64,000 nucleotides of DNA from Paenibacillus sp. FSL R5-0623 (GTDB lineage Bacteria; Bacillota; Bacilli; Paenibacillales; Paenibacillaceae). Shown piece by piece: positions 10,571 through 21,500 of this stretch (its first letter is position 1; the number at the start of each line of letters is the position of its first letter). A model generated the notes under the pieces. That model was not told the origin of the DNA and did not search any database. It worked only from the letters and a program-made list of their open reading frames with translations. The translations under genes were made by a program, and so were the position numbers. The stretch covers positions 2,790,001 through 2,854,000 of the forward strand of contig NZ_CP150233.1 in the NCBI RefSeq assembly GCF_037974265.1. The letters run 5' to 3'.

Positions 10571-13500
10571 CCCCTATGTATCAGGAGAAACCGCTGGAGC
10601 CAGAACAACAAATGGAGTTTCATGGAGGTTGCAGTACCGAGAAGCCCGACGTTCAACGAACTGAACGGATTAGTGAAGAGCGAGAGTTCACGTTGGATGA
10701 TGCCATGGAGAGTCATTCCGATGGTGATATAACATCCCCCGGTTCCAACAATAGACACAAGGATATTGCGATCATTGGCTACAGCGGCAGATTCCCACAA
10801 TCGGATAATGTGGATGAATTATGGGAGCATTTGGCCGCAGGTCATGACTTGATTCAGCGTGGGGCGCGGTGGACTTCGGAACAGACAGGATCATCCGTAG
10901 AGAAAACGGAAAATAATCATGGAGCTTTTTTGGAAAATAGCGACTGTTTTGACCCCTTGTTTTTCAAAATCTCCAATGTTGAAGCAATGCATATGGACCC
11001 GCAGCAGCGATTGTTTCTGGAGGAATCGTGGAAAACCCTTGAACACGCTGGATATGCAGGGGAACTGATTCATGGCCGCAAATGCGGAGTCTACACCGGA
11101 TATTGCGGAGGAGACTATGAGAAGTTGATCGGTGAACAGGCACCTGCACAAGCTTTTTGGGGTAATGCTGCATCCATCGTACCTGCCCGGGTATCCTATT
11201 TTCTGAATTTACAGGGGCCAGCTATCGCAGTGGATACCGCATGTTCTAGTTCGTTGGTTGCCATTCATCTGGCTTGTCAAGCTCTATGGTCAGGGGAAGT
11301 GGAGCTTGCTCTGGCAGGTGGAGTGTTTGTGCAATCCACGCCTGATTTTTATAATTCTGCTAGTCGGGCGGGCATGTTGTCCCCTGCTGGAAGGTGTCAT
11401 AGCTTTGATGAACGTGCAGACGGTTTTGTACCGGGTGAAGGTGTTGGAGCCGTGTTGCTCAAACGGCTGGAGGATGCCATCCAAGATGGAGATCATGTAC
11501 ACGGGATCATCAAAGGCAGCTGTATCAATCAGGATGGGAGTACCAATGGTATCACAGCCCCTAGTAGAGCTTCGCAGGAAAGACTGGAACGCCAGTTATA
11601 CGACCAGTTCGGTGTTAATCCGGATCAGATCCAATTGGTTGAAGCACATGGTACTGGAACGAAGTTGGGTGATCCCATTGAATTCGATGCGCTGAATCGA
11701 AGTTTCCGGAATTATACAAGTCGTTCACAATATGCTGTACTAGGTTCGATCAAGTCCAATATGGGACATTCGATTGCAGCAGCGGGCATAGCCGGTGTGA
11801 TCAAATTATTATTGGCCTTGAAACATCAACAGATTCCGCCATCCATTCATTATTCCAAAGCGAATCCCGATATTGATTTTTCGAAAAGTCCATTCTATGT
11901 CAATACTCAATTAATTCCATGGCATACACCCCCCGGACAAAAAAGGGCTGCACTTGTAAGCTCATTTGGCTTTAGTGGAACCAATGCTCACCTTGCCATT
12001 GAGGAGCCTCCTGGAGAGTTGTCTCCTTTAATACATAAACCGGGTTATCTATTGGTGTGGTCTGCACAATCGACAGGACAGTTAAGGGAACAAGTGAGAC
12101 GAATGGTGCAACATTACGGGAAAGTGGCTGCCCGGCTTGATTTTGCTAGTGCAAGCTTTACTTTGATGACGGGGAGAAGGCATTTGGAGCATCGGGCAGC
12201 CTGTGTAGTCCAGCATTCGGACGATCTGGCCTCCATTTTGGAACAATGGCTGGACACCGGAGGCTCATCACAGATCTACACGACGGATTTATCAGGCCAG
12301 CCTTCCCAAGAGCAATCCGTTCTTCGACGTTTTGGCAATGAATGTATCCAACAAATAGCTACCGAATCATTAGATGATTCGCGATATGTTGAAAACCTGC
12401 ATACTATTGCAGAACTGTATGTACAAGGGTATGAATTGGATTATAACCGGCTTTATTTGACAGAAAAGGTTAAAAGAATACCTCTGCCAACGTATCCTTT
12501 TGCACGGGAAAAATATTGGGTGAGGTCTGGGATAGCGACGAGGTCCGTTGAAACAGATGTAAAAAGTGAGATTTCGAATGTTGCTTCTGACAACAAAGAG
12601 GAGAGAATAGCAAAGCTTCTTTTGAAGCAATGGAAGCATTCGGCAGTTACAAATCCTGATCCTGGGCATGGAAAAGTTGTGGTTGGATCTACACTGGAAA
12701 CCGTTGGGCTTGCCAATAAACTTTCACAAATAATACTGGGCAGCCAGGTTGTGCTTGTGAGTGAGGAGGAGCAGGACTCTGGACGTTTGCTCGATGTTTT
12801 GATGAATTGTGATGCTTTTATAGATCTGTCAGGCTGTGGCCGAAAGATGGAAGCAGAAGAAATGATGCTGGACAAACTGATCTACTGGTTAGCAAGGCTT
12901 CAACAGATGATTGATACCCGTGGACACAAAGAATTAAAGCTGCTTGGAGTCACTATGGGGCTGGAGTCTTTCCCAAATAAATCGATTTATCTAGGTGGAG
13001 CAGAACGGGCTGGGCTCTACAGGATACTACAAAGTGAGTACAGACATATTATTTCGCGGCATATCGATGTGGACCCGGCAGACAGTGAGCTTGATGTCGC
13101 AGCACAAATCGTTCAGGAGTTAACTCATACGGGTAAGGAACAGGAAGTCTGTTATCGTGAAGGACAGCGGTACAGTGCTTATCTTGATACAATCGAAAAC
13201 ATCAATATACAGCAGTTGAATCAAAACCGACTCGCTTTTCCCTCCAATCACGTTCTTTGGGTCACTGGAGGGACACGGGGTCTAGGCATGCTTTGTGCGC
13301 AGCATGCCGTCCGACACTACGGGGTCCGTAAACTTGTTCTGATGGGTCAGACCCCATTTCCATCTCGACATGAATGGGGGACACGACGCGAGGACAAAGA
13401 TGAGATCGGCAGTAAAGTTAGAAGTATCCTGGAATTGGAGAAGCAGGGCGTACAGATTGAAGTACTGTCTTTTGATATAGGTGATAAAGAGAAACTTCTG

Positions 13501-15837
13501 GAGGCTGCAAAACACATACGTTCAACGATGGGCGTAGCCGGAGGAGTAATTCACGCAGCTGGCATAGCCGACATGGAAAATCCCGCCTTTATTCGTAAAC
13601 CACTGGAGTCGATTCGGAACGTATTGTCTCCCAAAATATTAGGCACTGTAGCACTCTATGAATGCTTCCGTCACGATCCTTTGCAATTTTTTGTCCTGTT
13701 CTCTTCTGTGGCTGGAGCCATTTCGAAACTTGGTGTCGGACAAAGCGATTACGCTATGGCTAACACCTACATGGATTATTATGCTGCAGCGAATGCCCAT
13801 ACCAGTCCACTTATCAGTATCCAATGGCCGAACTGGAAGGAATCCGGAATGGGTGAGTTTCCAAGTCAAGCTTATAACGAAACCGGTCTGCTTAGCATCA
13901 CGGATGAAGAAGGATTGAAGCTGCTGGACTGGGCATTAATCACTCAACCAGGTGCAGTCATGCTTCCGGCAATCGTGAGCAGCGAATTCATTGACACTGA
14001 GGGGGAATCGGGAATTTCCAGAGTGGTGAAAGCAGAAACGATGTCCGAAATACCTATGACAAGTGGTGTTTCTTTTTCTGATACATCCGATATATTACAG
14101 ATGAAATTAAGTTCCATATTCGCCGAGGAATTGTGTATTGAACCCGAGAAAGTGAACCCGGACCGATCCTTCGAACATTTCGGGATGGATTCAATCTTGA
14201 TTGCTCAGCTGGCACGCCGGATGGAACGCGAACTTCAAATTCCTGTGGTGGAACCTGGTCTTTTTTTGGAGTATCCAACGATTGCAGGACTGACAGGGGC
14301 TTTGCTGCAAAAATACGCAACAAGTCCACGTACATCTCCCGAAAAGATCAACAGACATGAGGCTCGACAGATTCTCCAGCCGCCCAAAGATCGTTCTCGA
14401 TCCCGAGTGGCCATCATTGGAATGGCCTGTCATTTCCCGGATGCGGTGAACCCGGAACAATTTTGGAACAATCTAAAAACAGGCAAAAACAGTATACGTG
14501 AAATTCCGTCATCCCGGTGGGATTGGAGAACGTACTACCATCCTGATGGCAAAGCCGGGAAAAGCATGAGCAAATGGGGGGCTTTTCTCGATGAGCTGGA
14601 ATGGTTTGATCCCGATTTTTTCGGAATGGATCATTCCCTGGCAACTCATCTGGACCCTTTGCAAAGGCAGTGGCTTGAGGTTAGCGCTGAAGCACTTGCA
14701 GATGCAGGATATGGAAAGAGTCAGCTTGAGTCGCTTGAGGTTGGTGTGTTTGCAGGGGCAAGAACAGGTCATTTCATGAACAAAATACGTCGGGACAACA
14801 AACAAACCATTATTGGCACAGGTCAAAATTTTATTACGGCACATTTGGCTCATTTATATAACCTCAGAGGTCCCAACATGGTCGTGGACACCGCTTGTTC
14901 CAGTTCCCTAACAGCCATCCATCTGGGTGCCCGGAGTTTGCAGAATGGGGAAGCAGATCTGGTGATCGCTGGTGGGGTTGAAGTTTTATTGGACGAGACC
15001 CCTTATCTTTCCCTGACTGCATCAAAGGTGCTGTCACCAGATGGACAATGTAAAACCTTTGATGCCTCCGCTAATGGAATTGGGGTTGGGGAGGGCTGTG
15101 GAGTAATCGTCATGAAACGATTGGAACAGGCCATAACGGACGGTGACAAAATCTACGGAGTGATTGATGGCTCTGCGATTAACAATGATGGTCATACAAT
15201 GGGCGTCACCACACCGAACCCCCAGGCTCAGCAGTCGTTAATCGAACGTGCCATCAAGGATGCAAATATTGATCCGGCTTCAATCAATTATGTAGAAACA
15301 CATGGAACAGGCACGGTCATTGGAGATCCCATTGAGCTTAAAGCGTTAACCCAAGTGCTGGGAACCAGTATGAAAAAGGGGGATCTTTGCGGTGTGGGAA
15401 GTGTCAAAAGCAATGTGGGACATCTGTTGAGTGCAGCAGGGGCAGTTAGCATGATCAAGGTTTTGCTGAGTATGGTACATGGTCAGATCCCGCCCAGTTT
15501 AAATTGTCCGCATCCGAATCCGAGATTTCGGTTTGAAGAAAGTCCGTTATTCCTTGTTCAAGAACTTACACCTTGGACCAATAAAGTGTTGCGTGCGGGT
15601 GTCAGCGCGTTTGGACTCGGAGGAAATAACGCTCATATCCTTGTCAGCAATGAAGGTGTACCAGACCCAAATAAAGCAACACTGGAACCTCGTTTCAATC
15701 GCATTATCTGGAACAGAGCCCGGTTTTGGCCGGATGAGGTTGAGGAGAAAAACTTGGTGGTCGGATCGTCTTCAGGACAAACCCATCGTAAGCCTGAGCA
15801 TATGCTGTCTTTCTTCACACCGAAAAAATTGCAGTAA
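9145..15837 (+). CDS. Trans-AT PKS (CDS3): C-MT - ACP - KS - KR - ACP - KS
   Basis: 2,230 residues. It opens with a C-methyltransferase (about 1-370; SAM motif I EIGAGTGGTS near residue 175) and an ACP (GVDS, Ser 439) that finish module B. Module C is complete: a KS (about 538-954, Cys 700 in DTACSSS), a KR (nucleotide motif near 1369, no DH) and an ACP (GMDS, Ser 1683). This KR lacks the Asp of the B-type LxD motif (AGIADMEN), which suggests the opposite alcohol configuration from most KRs here. The last KS (about 1754-2170, Cys 1918) starts module D and is a divergent type: the usual SPREA element is missing and replaced by MDHSLATHLDPLQR. The protein stops within about 70 residues of the KS end, and the matching DH is on CDS4. 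Deleting one T in the stop codon region would fuse it in frame with CDS4 (see findings). Confidence 0.94.
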   Translation: MTELKELLGQLLWGRLHAAGLLNNFRGEDAAVAEIPDSLIERYERWWRESFLYLRKYGYCTSTDAVNPLIQTNDTDLAHAWKEWDRKKLLWLSDPNVSSYIPLLDATLRALPDILTGQKSATDIIFPNSSMQLVENIYMNNPAADYFNAVLADRVAAIIKQQLVREPSAHIRIVEIGAGTGGTSQAVFNRLNDFYPHILEYCYTDLSQAFLSHAQKVYGPRYPYLTYGTFDLSKPVSTQSLQAGTYDIAIATNVMHAAPNIRLALRNVKALLRCKGVFLINEITENTLMNHLTFGLLDGWWSYVDPALRISGGPLLEQETWKNVLLSEGFGEVQLLAHTDEFKGQQVIMGTSNGVVRQQTLKHEQTVKHQVQSQTSRNSQNMQEKPSEIRLPELESSRSSEEKLKYIKEVLVRTLCESLKVEAQLIDHEEAFSDYGVDSITGVRLIHSINERLGTELFTTDIFDFPCVNQLAQYIAPMYQEKPLEPEQQMEFHGGCSTEKPDVQRTERISEEREFTLDDAMESHSDGDITSPGSNNRHKDIAIIGYSGRFPQSDNVDELWEHLAAGHDLIQRGARWTSEQTGSSVEKTENNHGAFLENSDCFDPLFFKISNVEAMHMDPQQRLFLEESWKTLEHAGYAGELIHGRKCGVYTGYCGGDYEKLIGEQAPAQAFWGNAASIVPARVSYFLNLQGPAIAVDTACSSSLVAIHLACQALWSGEVELALAGGVFVQSTPDFYNSASRAGMLSPAGRCHSFDERADGFVPGEGVGAVLLKRLEDAIQDGDHVHGIIKGSCINQDGSTNGITAPSRASQERLERQLYDQFGVNPDQIQLVEAHGTGTKLGDPIEFDALNRSFRNYTSRSQYAVLGSIKSNMGHSIAAAGIAGVIKLLLALKHQQIPPSIHYSKANPDIDFSKSPFYVNTQLIPWHTPPGQKRAALVSSFGFSGTNAHLAIEEPPGELSPLIHKPGYLLVWSAQSTGQLREQVRRMVQHYGKVAARLDFASASFTLMTGRRHLEHRAACVVQHSDDLASILEQWLDTGGSSQIYTTDLSGQPSQEQSVLRRFGNECIQQIATESLDDSRYVENLHTIAELYVQGYELDYNRLYLTEKVKRIPLPTYPFAREKYWVRSGIATRSVETDVKSEISNVASDNKEERIAKLLLKQWKHSAVTNPDPGHGKVVVGSTLETVGLANKLSQIILGSQVVLVSEEEQDSGRLLDVLMNCDAFIDLSGCGRKMEAEEMMLDKLIYWLARLQQMIDTRGHKELKLLGVTMGLESFPNKSIYLGGAERAGLYRILQSEYRHIISRHIDVDPADSELDVAAQIVQELTHTGKEQEVCYREGQRYSAYLDTIENINIQQLNQNRLAFPSNHVLWVTGGTRGLGMLCAQHAVRHYGVRKLVLMGQTPFPSRHEWGTRREDKDEIGSKVRSILELEKQGVQIEVLSFDIGDKEKLLEAAKHIRSTMGVAGGVIHAAGIADMENPAFIRKPLESIRNVLSPKILGTVALYECFRHDPLQFFVLFSSVAGAISKLGVGQSDYAMANTYMDYYAAANAHTSPLISIQWPNWKESGMGEFPSQAYNETGLLSITDEEGLKLLDWALITQPGAVMLPAIVSSEFIDTEGESGISRVVKAETMSEIPMTSGVSFSDTSDILQMKLSSIFAEELCIEPEKVNPDRSFEHFGMDSILIAQLARRMERELQIPVVEPGLFLEYPTIAGLTGALLQKYATSPRTSPEKINRHEARQILQPPKDRSRSRVAIIGMACHFPDAVNPEQFWNNLKTGKNSIREIPSSRWDWRTYYHPDGKAGKSMSKWGAFLDELEWFDPDFFGMDHSLATHLDPLQRQWLEVSAEALADAGYGKSQLESLEVGVFAGARTGHFMNKIRRDNKQTIIGTGQNFITAHLAHLYNLRGPNMVVDTACSSSLTAIHLGARSLQNGEADLVIAGGVEVLLDETPYLSLTASKVLSPDGQCKTFDASANGIGVGEGCGVIVMKRLEQAITDGDKIYGVIDGSAINNDGHTMGVTTPNPQAQQSLIERAIKDANIDPASINYVETHGTGTVIGDPIELKALTQVLGTSMKKGDLCGVGSVKSNVGHLLSAAGAVSMIKVLLSMVHGQIPPSLNCPHPNPRFRFEESPLFLVQELTPWTNKVLRAGVSAFGLGGNNAHILVSNEGVPDPNKATLEPRFNRIIWNRARFWPDEVEEKNLVVGSSSGQTHRKPEHMLSFFTPKKLQ
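10756..14320 (+). other. Module C: KS-KR-ACP
   Basis: Wholly inside CDS3. There is no DH between KS and KR. The KR keeps Ser, Tyr and Asn, with two extra residues between Ser and Tyr, and lacks the LxD Asp. A beta-hydroxyl is predicted, probably of the A-type configuration. Its KS (carrying QAFWGN) is the type found directly after each MT module. Confidence 0.8.
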
Positions 15838-18510
15838 GGGGGAACTGTCGTTGATAGGTCGCAATCAAGAAACATACGTGCAACGTTTAAGCCACAGCAA
15901 CGCCATCGTTCAGGATCATCGTGTACACGGAATTTGTACGTTACCCGGGGTCACCCTACTGGATATGATCTATCGTTTGTCGGTTTTATATTTAGAGACA
16001 CACTCTGTCGAATTGCGGCATATTTTGTTTACAACGCCCATTGTGACATCAGAGCAATTTGATCGCGAGATTGCTGTGACGTTCTCACCTGTACCTTCAG
16101 AGTTGCAATGGAGGGTAACCATTACAAGCAACAAAGTGATGAATGGTACCATCGATCAGGGCAGTGAAGAACAACATATGCAATGTACGATGTTTCTTGT
16201 TGATCCTGAGTTTAATCCACCCGTGATCCATGTTCAGGATCTGAAAACTCAATCCCGAGATCAGTGGAGCATGGATGAGGTTTATCAATTGGCGCGGCAG
16301 GTCAACATCGAGCATGGGCCATTTATGCAAACTTCAGGGGTCGTCTACCAATATGAGAATCAGGAGCTTATGTGTCTGAATCTCAGTGAGCAGGCTTCCG
16401 TTTACTCCAATGAATTTTATGCACATGCAGCTTTTTTGGATGGGGCAACTTTTGCGGGCTCCTCATTTCGTTTAAAGGAAAAAGCACAGGGGATGTTTGA
16501 TGATCAGACTCCCTATATTCCTTTTATGATTGAACGCTTCTGTATTTATGGTCCGTTACCTGACACCATTGGTGTGTACTCGCTCGCTCGACCATTGATA
16601 AACGATAATTCTGTCTCATCACCAGATCTGATTTCTACAGATATTAGAGTGGTTGATTCTGCTGGCAAGTCCTTGGTTGAATTTGAGCGTTTAACCGCTA
16701 AACGTATTCGTAATCCTCATTTGATACAGAAATGGGCCGAAGTACATCAGAATCCAAATGGGGTAGAAGGCTCAGGTTCAGAGGATACATCTGTACCAGA
16801 GCTGGCCACACAGGTCAATATACAAGATTCACCTGTCAGCATAGATGATACATCCGAACTATCGAATCAGCGAAGAGGTGTTCCAGAAGGGAACACGAAG
16901 CAGGTTGCGGGCTACTTAAAGGTAGAGATAGGCAAAGTGCTTGGAACATCTGAAGCGAATTTGGACACAGAGCTGGGATTTTATCAGATGGGACTGGATT
17001 CCTTGCAGCTTATCAACCTTTCAAGGACGCTGGAGAACAAAGTGAAGGAACAGCTTTACCCCACGCTGTTATTTGAATATTCCAATATTAAGTCTCTTGC
17101 TGCATACCTGCACCAACATTGGCCTGAGGCATTTACTGAAAATCAGTACACGGAGAGCAAAGCTTCGGCCAGCAAGGCAAGCATCAAAACATCAGAACTC
17201 AATCATGATCGGGGAAAGAGCGATGATTACTCATCTGTCATGCTCGAACCCTTCTGGGAAGAGGCCACGCTGCGTATGCGTAACACCTCCAACACAGTGC
17301 GGAGCCACGTTATTATTCTTTGCGAGCAGGCAATTGGACATGATCAAATGATCAAGGAATGTTTTCCGCAATCAGAGGTTGTCACACTAACCAGTGAACG
17401 TACCATGCCACAGTCATTTGAACAAATGTGCGAGCAATGTATAGTCTGGCTTCAGAATTACATGCAGCAGTTTCCCAAAGTGGAGACCCATATTCAAATA
17501 ATTGGTCCGTCAGGAACGGGCACTGATTTTTCAGGCGCGATGGGAGCCCTTTTAAGAACAGCTCATGCAGAGAACCCTCATCTGCATGGACAGATCATCA
17601 CGGTGAATGATATTCATAACGTTACAAGAACCCAATGGGCGGACTGGTTGGATAAAGAGCGAGTAACACATTCCTCGGGAGTCAGTGAAGTGTGTTACAC
17701 CGGAAAATCTCGTGTGCGGATGGTGAAAAAATACCGTGAGAAGCCGATACCGATGCTGCAGAAAAGCCAGTATGTTGCAAAAGATGGTGTTTATCTGATT
17801 ACTGGTGGATTGGGTGGATTAGGCTTGATGGTAGGTCGCCATTTGGCTGAGCAAGGGAGGGTTACATTGGCGCTGGTGGGGCGTTCTTCTCTTGGCAAAA
17901 AAGAGTCCGATAAGATATCGGAGTTGAAGAGTCTGGGAGCGGATGTTCATTATTTTCAGGCAGATCTAACGCATAGCGAGCAGACGAGTCATGTCATCCA
18001 GCAGATTCGGACCAGTCTGGGAGTTATTCGGGGAATCATACATTGTGCAGGAGTTACCCGGGACCAATTCATTTTACAGAAAACAAAAGAGAATATTTCG
18101 GAAGTGCTAGGCCCTAAAGTGAGCGGACTTTGGTACCTGGATGAATATACTCGTGATCAACCACTGGACTTTTTTATTTTATTCTCTTCACTATCGGCTG
18201 TGCTCGGGAATATGGGACAAGCAGATTATGCTTGTGGTAACGCTTTTATGGATCGGTTTGCAGAGCGGCGTCAGCAACAGGTTGTGGCAGGACAGCGATC
18301 AGGCAGAACCCGTTCAATTAATTGGCCTCTATGGGCGAATGGAGGCATGTCGATCGATCCAGTTTACGAGCAGCAGTTGGAAGTCAAAACGGGATTGGCC
18401 CCGCTGCCTCAAGACGAAGGAATGCAACTGTTCGATTCGCTTATGATGAATGCATCAACGCAGACTGTTGTGATGTATGGTAAACCTTCGTTTATCCGAA
18501 GTTTTGCACA
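14404..18510 (+). other. Module D: KS | DH*-ACP-KR
   Basis: The KS ends CDS3; DH, ACP and KR open CDS4. The ACP precedes the KR and no second ACP follows before the next KS at 18602. DH-ACP-KR order is known from trans-AT systems, where such units can act with a neighbouring module. The DH keeps His and Asp but has Phe (16451-16453) for Gln/His, so its activity is uncertain: hydroxyl or olefin. Confidence 0.7.
15836..15853 (+). promoter_or_regulatory. RBS and TTG start of CDS4
   Basis: AAGGGGGA at 15836-15843 overlaps the CDS3 stop and sits 7 bases before a TTG at 15851. I chose this start because sequence matching the protein family (DH N-terminus) begins there, although the frame is open back to 15533. 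The upstream part overlaps the CDS3 KS out of frame and looks like chance. If CDS3 and CDS4 are one frameshifted gene, this is not a real start. Confidence 0.55.
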
Positions 18511-21500
18511 AACTACTATCCATGTGGAGGGCCCTTCTGCAGCAAAAGTTTTAAATCATGAGGTTCCTCGAAAAGAAAAGCGACCATCGGAAATGCATAC
18601 AGAAGATATAGCCATTATTGGTGTGGCTGGCCGCTATCCGATGGCTCGGAATGTGGATGAATTTGCTGCCAATCTGTTATCAGGTAAGGATTGCATTACA
18701 GGTTTTCCCAGAGATCGTTGGGAACAGGGGCGGTTTTTGTATACGCCGGATTCATATTATCAGTTTGGGGGATTCATCGATAAGATTGATGAGTTCGATC
18801 CACTATTTTTTAATTTATCTCCCCGTCAGGCGGAGATGATGGACCCCCAGGCAAGACTTTTTCTGGAGACGGCATGGGAAGCCTGTGAAGATGCGGGATT
18901 TCGCGTTGAACGCAGTCAGCACCAGGATACTTCAACAGGTACCCGGAGTGTGGGTGTATTTGCCGGCGTATTCTGGAATCATTATGAGCTGTTTGCATCG
19001 GAACTGACAGATCGCGGTGTACCTACATCCTTGGGGGTCAGCGCAGCATCCGTTGCAAATATGGTATCGTATTGCATGAATTTCCATGGTCCTTCTCTTG
19101 CGGTAGATACCATGTGTTCCTCCGCATTAACGGCCATTCATCTGGCCTGCGAAAGCATTCGAAATGAGGAATGTGAGTATGCTCTTGCAGGCGGAGTCAA
19201 CGTCATTACGCATCCGCATCGATACATGTTTTTAAAAGAGGCACAGCTGTTGTCATCCGATGGACGTTGTCGCAGTTTTGGAGAGGGCGGAGATGGATAT
19301 GTGCCGGGTGAGGGAGCCGGAACGGTGTTGCTGACCAGTCTGAGTCATGCCGAAGAGCAAGGCTATTCCATCTATGGTGTTATTAAAGGGTCTGCAATCA
19401 ATCATGGAGGAAAAACATCAGGCCCAACGGTGCCAGACTCAACAGCACAGTCGGAAGTTATTAAACATGCATTCAAACGTTCAGGGGTTGATCCTCGAAC
19501 GGTCAGTTATTTTGAGACACACGGCACAGGAACGTCCCTCGGAGATCCGATCGAGGTACAGGGACTGAACAAAGCATTGGCGGACTGGTCACTGCCGGAA
19601 CAGAGTTGTGCAATTGGTTCACTGAAGTCCAATATCGGGCATTTGGAAGCGGCTGCGGGTGTGGCTGCGTTAACCAAGGTACTGTTACAGATGAAACACA
19701 ATCGGATTTTTCCTTCCTTACATGCGGAACGTCTGAATCCGTACATTCCTTTTCAGAACACTCCTTTTTATGTGGAGAGGGAAGGAAGAGATTGGAGAAA
19801 TGTGAAGGCAGATCGTAACAATCCAGAAACGGGACCTTTGCGAGCAGGTATTAGTTCCTTCGGGGCAAACGGCAGTAACGCCCATTTGATTGTTGAAGAA
19901 TATGCATCAACAGCAGTAAATTCCAGTTCGGATTCCGAGTCCGAGCTTCCAGTCATTGTTCCGTTATCTGCCAAAAGTCAAACAAGTCTGCTTGATCATG
20001 TGCGCGACATGATGAATTATCTCTCCACCAGTAAGGAACATCAAAATTCCGCCGCCACACTGGGAATCAAGCTATCCAATCTGGCATACACGCTGCAGGT
20101 GGGCAGAGAGCATATGCGATACAGGGTTGCCTTTGTTGTCAGTTCTCTTGAAGAGCTGAGAAGGAAATGTACAGAGTATGTGCAAAGCAAAGACCAAGGC
20201 CAGCGGATTGGATCTTTGAACAGTCGGGTTGGTTATGAGGGAGAAGTCAGGCTTCAAGAAGATGCGATCACAGAACTGTTTCAATCAGATGAAGACATTC
20301 GGACAGCAATCGAAATATGGATGAACAAAAGAAAGATGGCTTCAATCGCTGAAGTATGGGCCAAAGGAATAACCATTGATTGGAACAGCATGTACCAGAA
20401 GGACAGCAGGCCTACTCGAATCAGTCTCCCTACCTATTCATTTCAAAGAGAACGCTATTGGGTCCCCATGGTCCATGCAAAAAGGGAGAGCGGGACTGCA
20501 GGTTTCGGCAAAAAGGTTACAGTTCTGCACTCCATGCTGCACCATAACCGCTCAGATCTGCTGCGGGGCCAGTGGTACAGTAGTCAGTTCAATGGCAATG
20601 AGCCTTTCCTAAGCGATCATGTGGTACAGGGGCACAAGCTGCTTCCAGCTGTTGTTCAGCTGGAGATGGCCCGGGCAGCAGCGGCGCATGCAGCGAATTG
20701 GCCTCCGCTCACACACAGTCTGCTGCTGCGGCATGTAATGTGGAGCAGGCCGCTCGTTGTTGGAGAGGAGCCTCTGGAGGTTCATCTGGCGCTTGAGGCT
20801 GAGGCAGATGAGAGCTTGTCCTATAAAATATCGGCAGCGTCATCAATTGAATCTGGAGAAGCGGTGTATAGTCAAGGGCGTGTAAGTGTGGGACGACCTC
20901 TCGCAGAAGCCGTGCAAACCTTGGATTTGCACGCTGTGCGCAGCCGGTGTACAGAGGGACAGGCCAGTGGAGCAGTTTGTTATGAAGCATTCCGAAAACT
21001 GGGTCTGGAGTACGGTCCGTCCCATCAGACCATTGCCGAATTGCAATGGGGGGCAAACGAGGCCTTGGCGCAGCTGCGTCTGCCACAAGCGCTCTTCGAA
21101 GGGCAAGGTGACACCGTGCTGCATCCCGGTATGGTGGATGGGGCCTTGCAAGCATCCATCGCCCTGCTGGCCGGAGATCAGATCGCGGAAGTGCTGAGAT
21201 CCACTACTCTGGAGGGTGCAGTAAGCTTGGAGAGCACGGCCCTTGCGAGCACAACAGAACGACATGGGAACCCGCCCGCTTCCGCTCCTTTGCCTTTTGC
21301 GCTGGAGGAGGCGGAAGTGATATCTCCTTGCCAGGCGCACATGTGGGCGGTGGTGCGTGTTCGCCCCGAGCGAGCGGCATCTTCCGCTGCGGAGGCTAGC
21401 GTCCGTAAACTGGATCTGGAGCTGTGCGATTCAGAGGGACAGGTTTGCATTCGACTGCGGGGCGTGACCTCGCGTGTGCCCGAAAGCCGGGAAGGTGTGC

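Noticed and set aside
15533..15850. Upstream extension of CDS4 overlapping CDS3
   Set aside because: It reads through the conserved KS end in a different frame and shows no PKS sequence. Family sequence starts next to the TTG at 15851.
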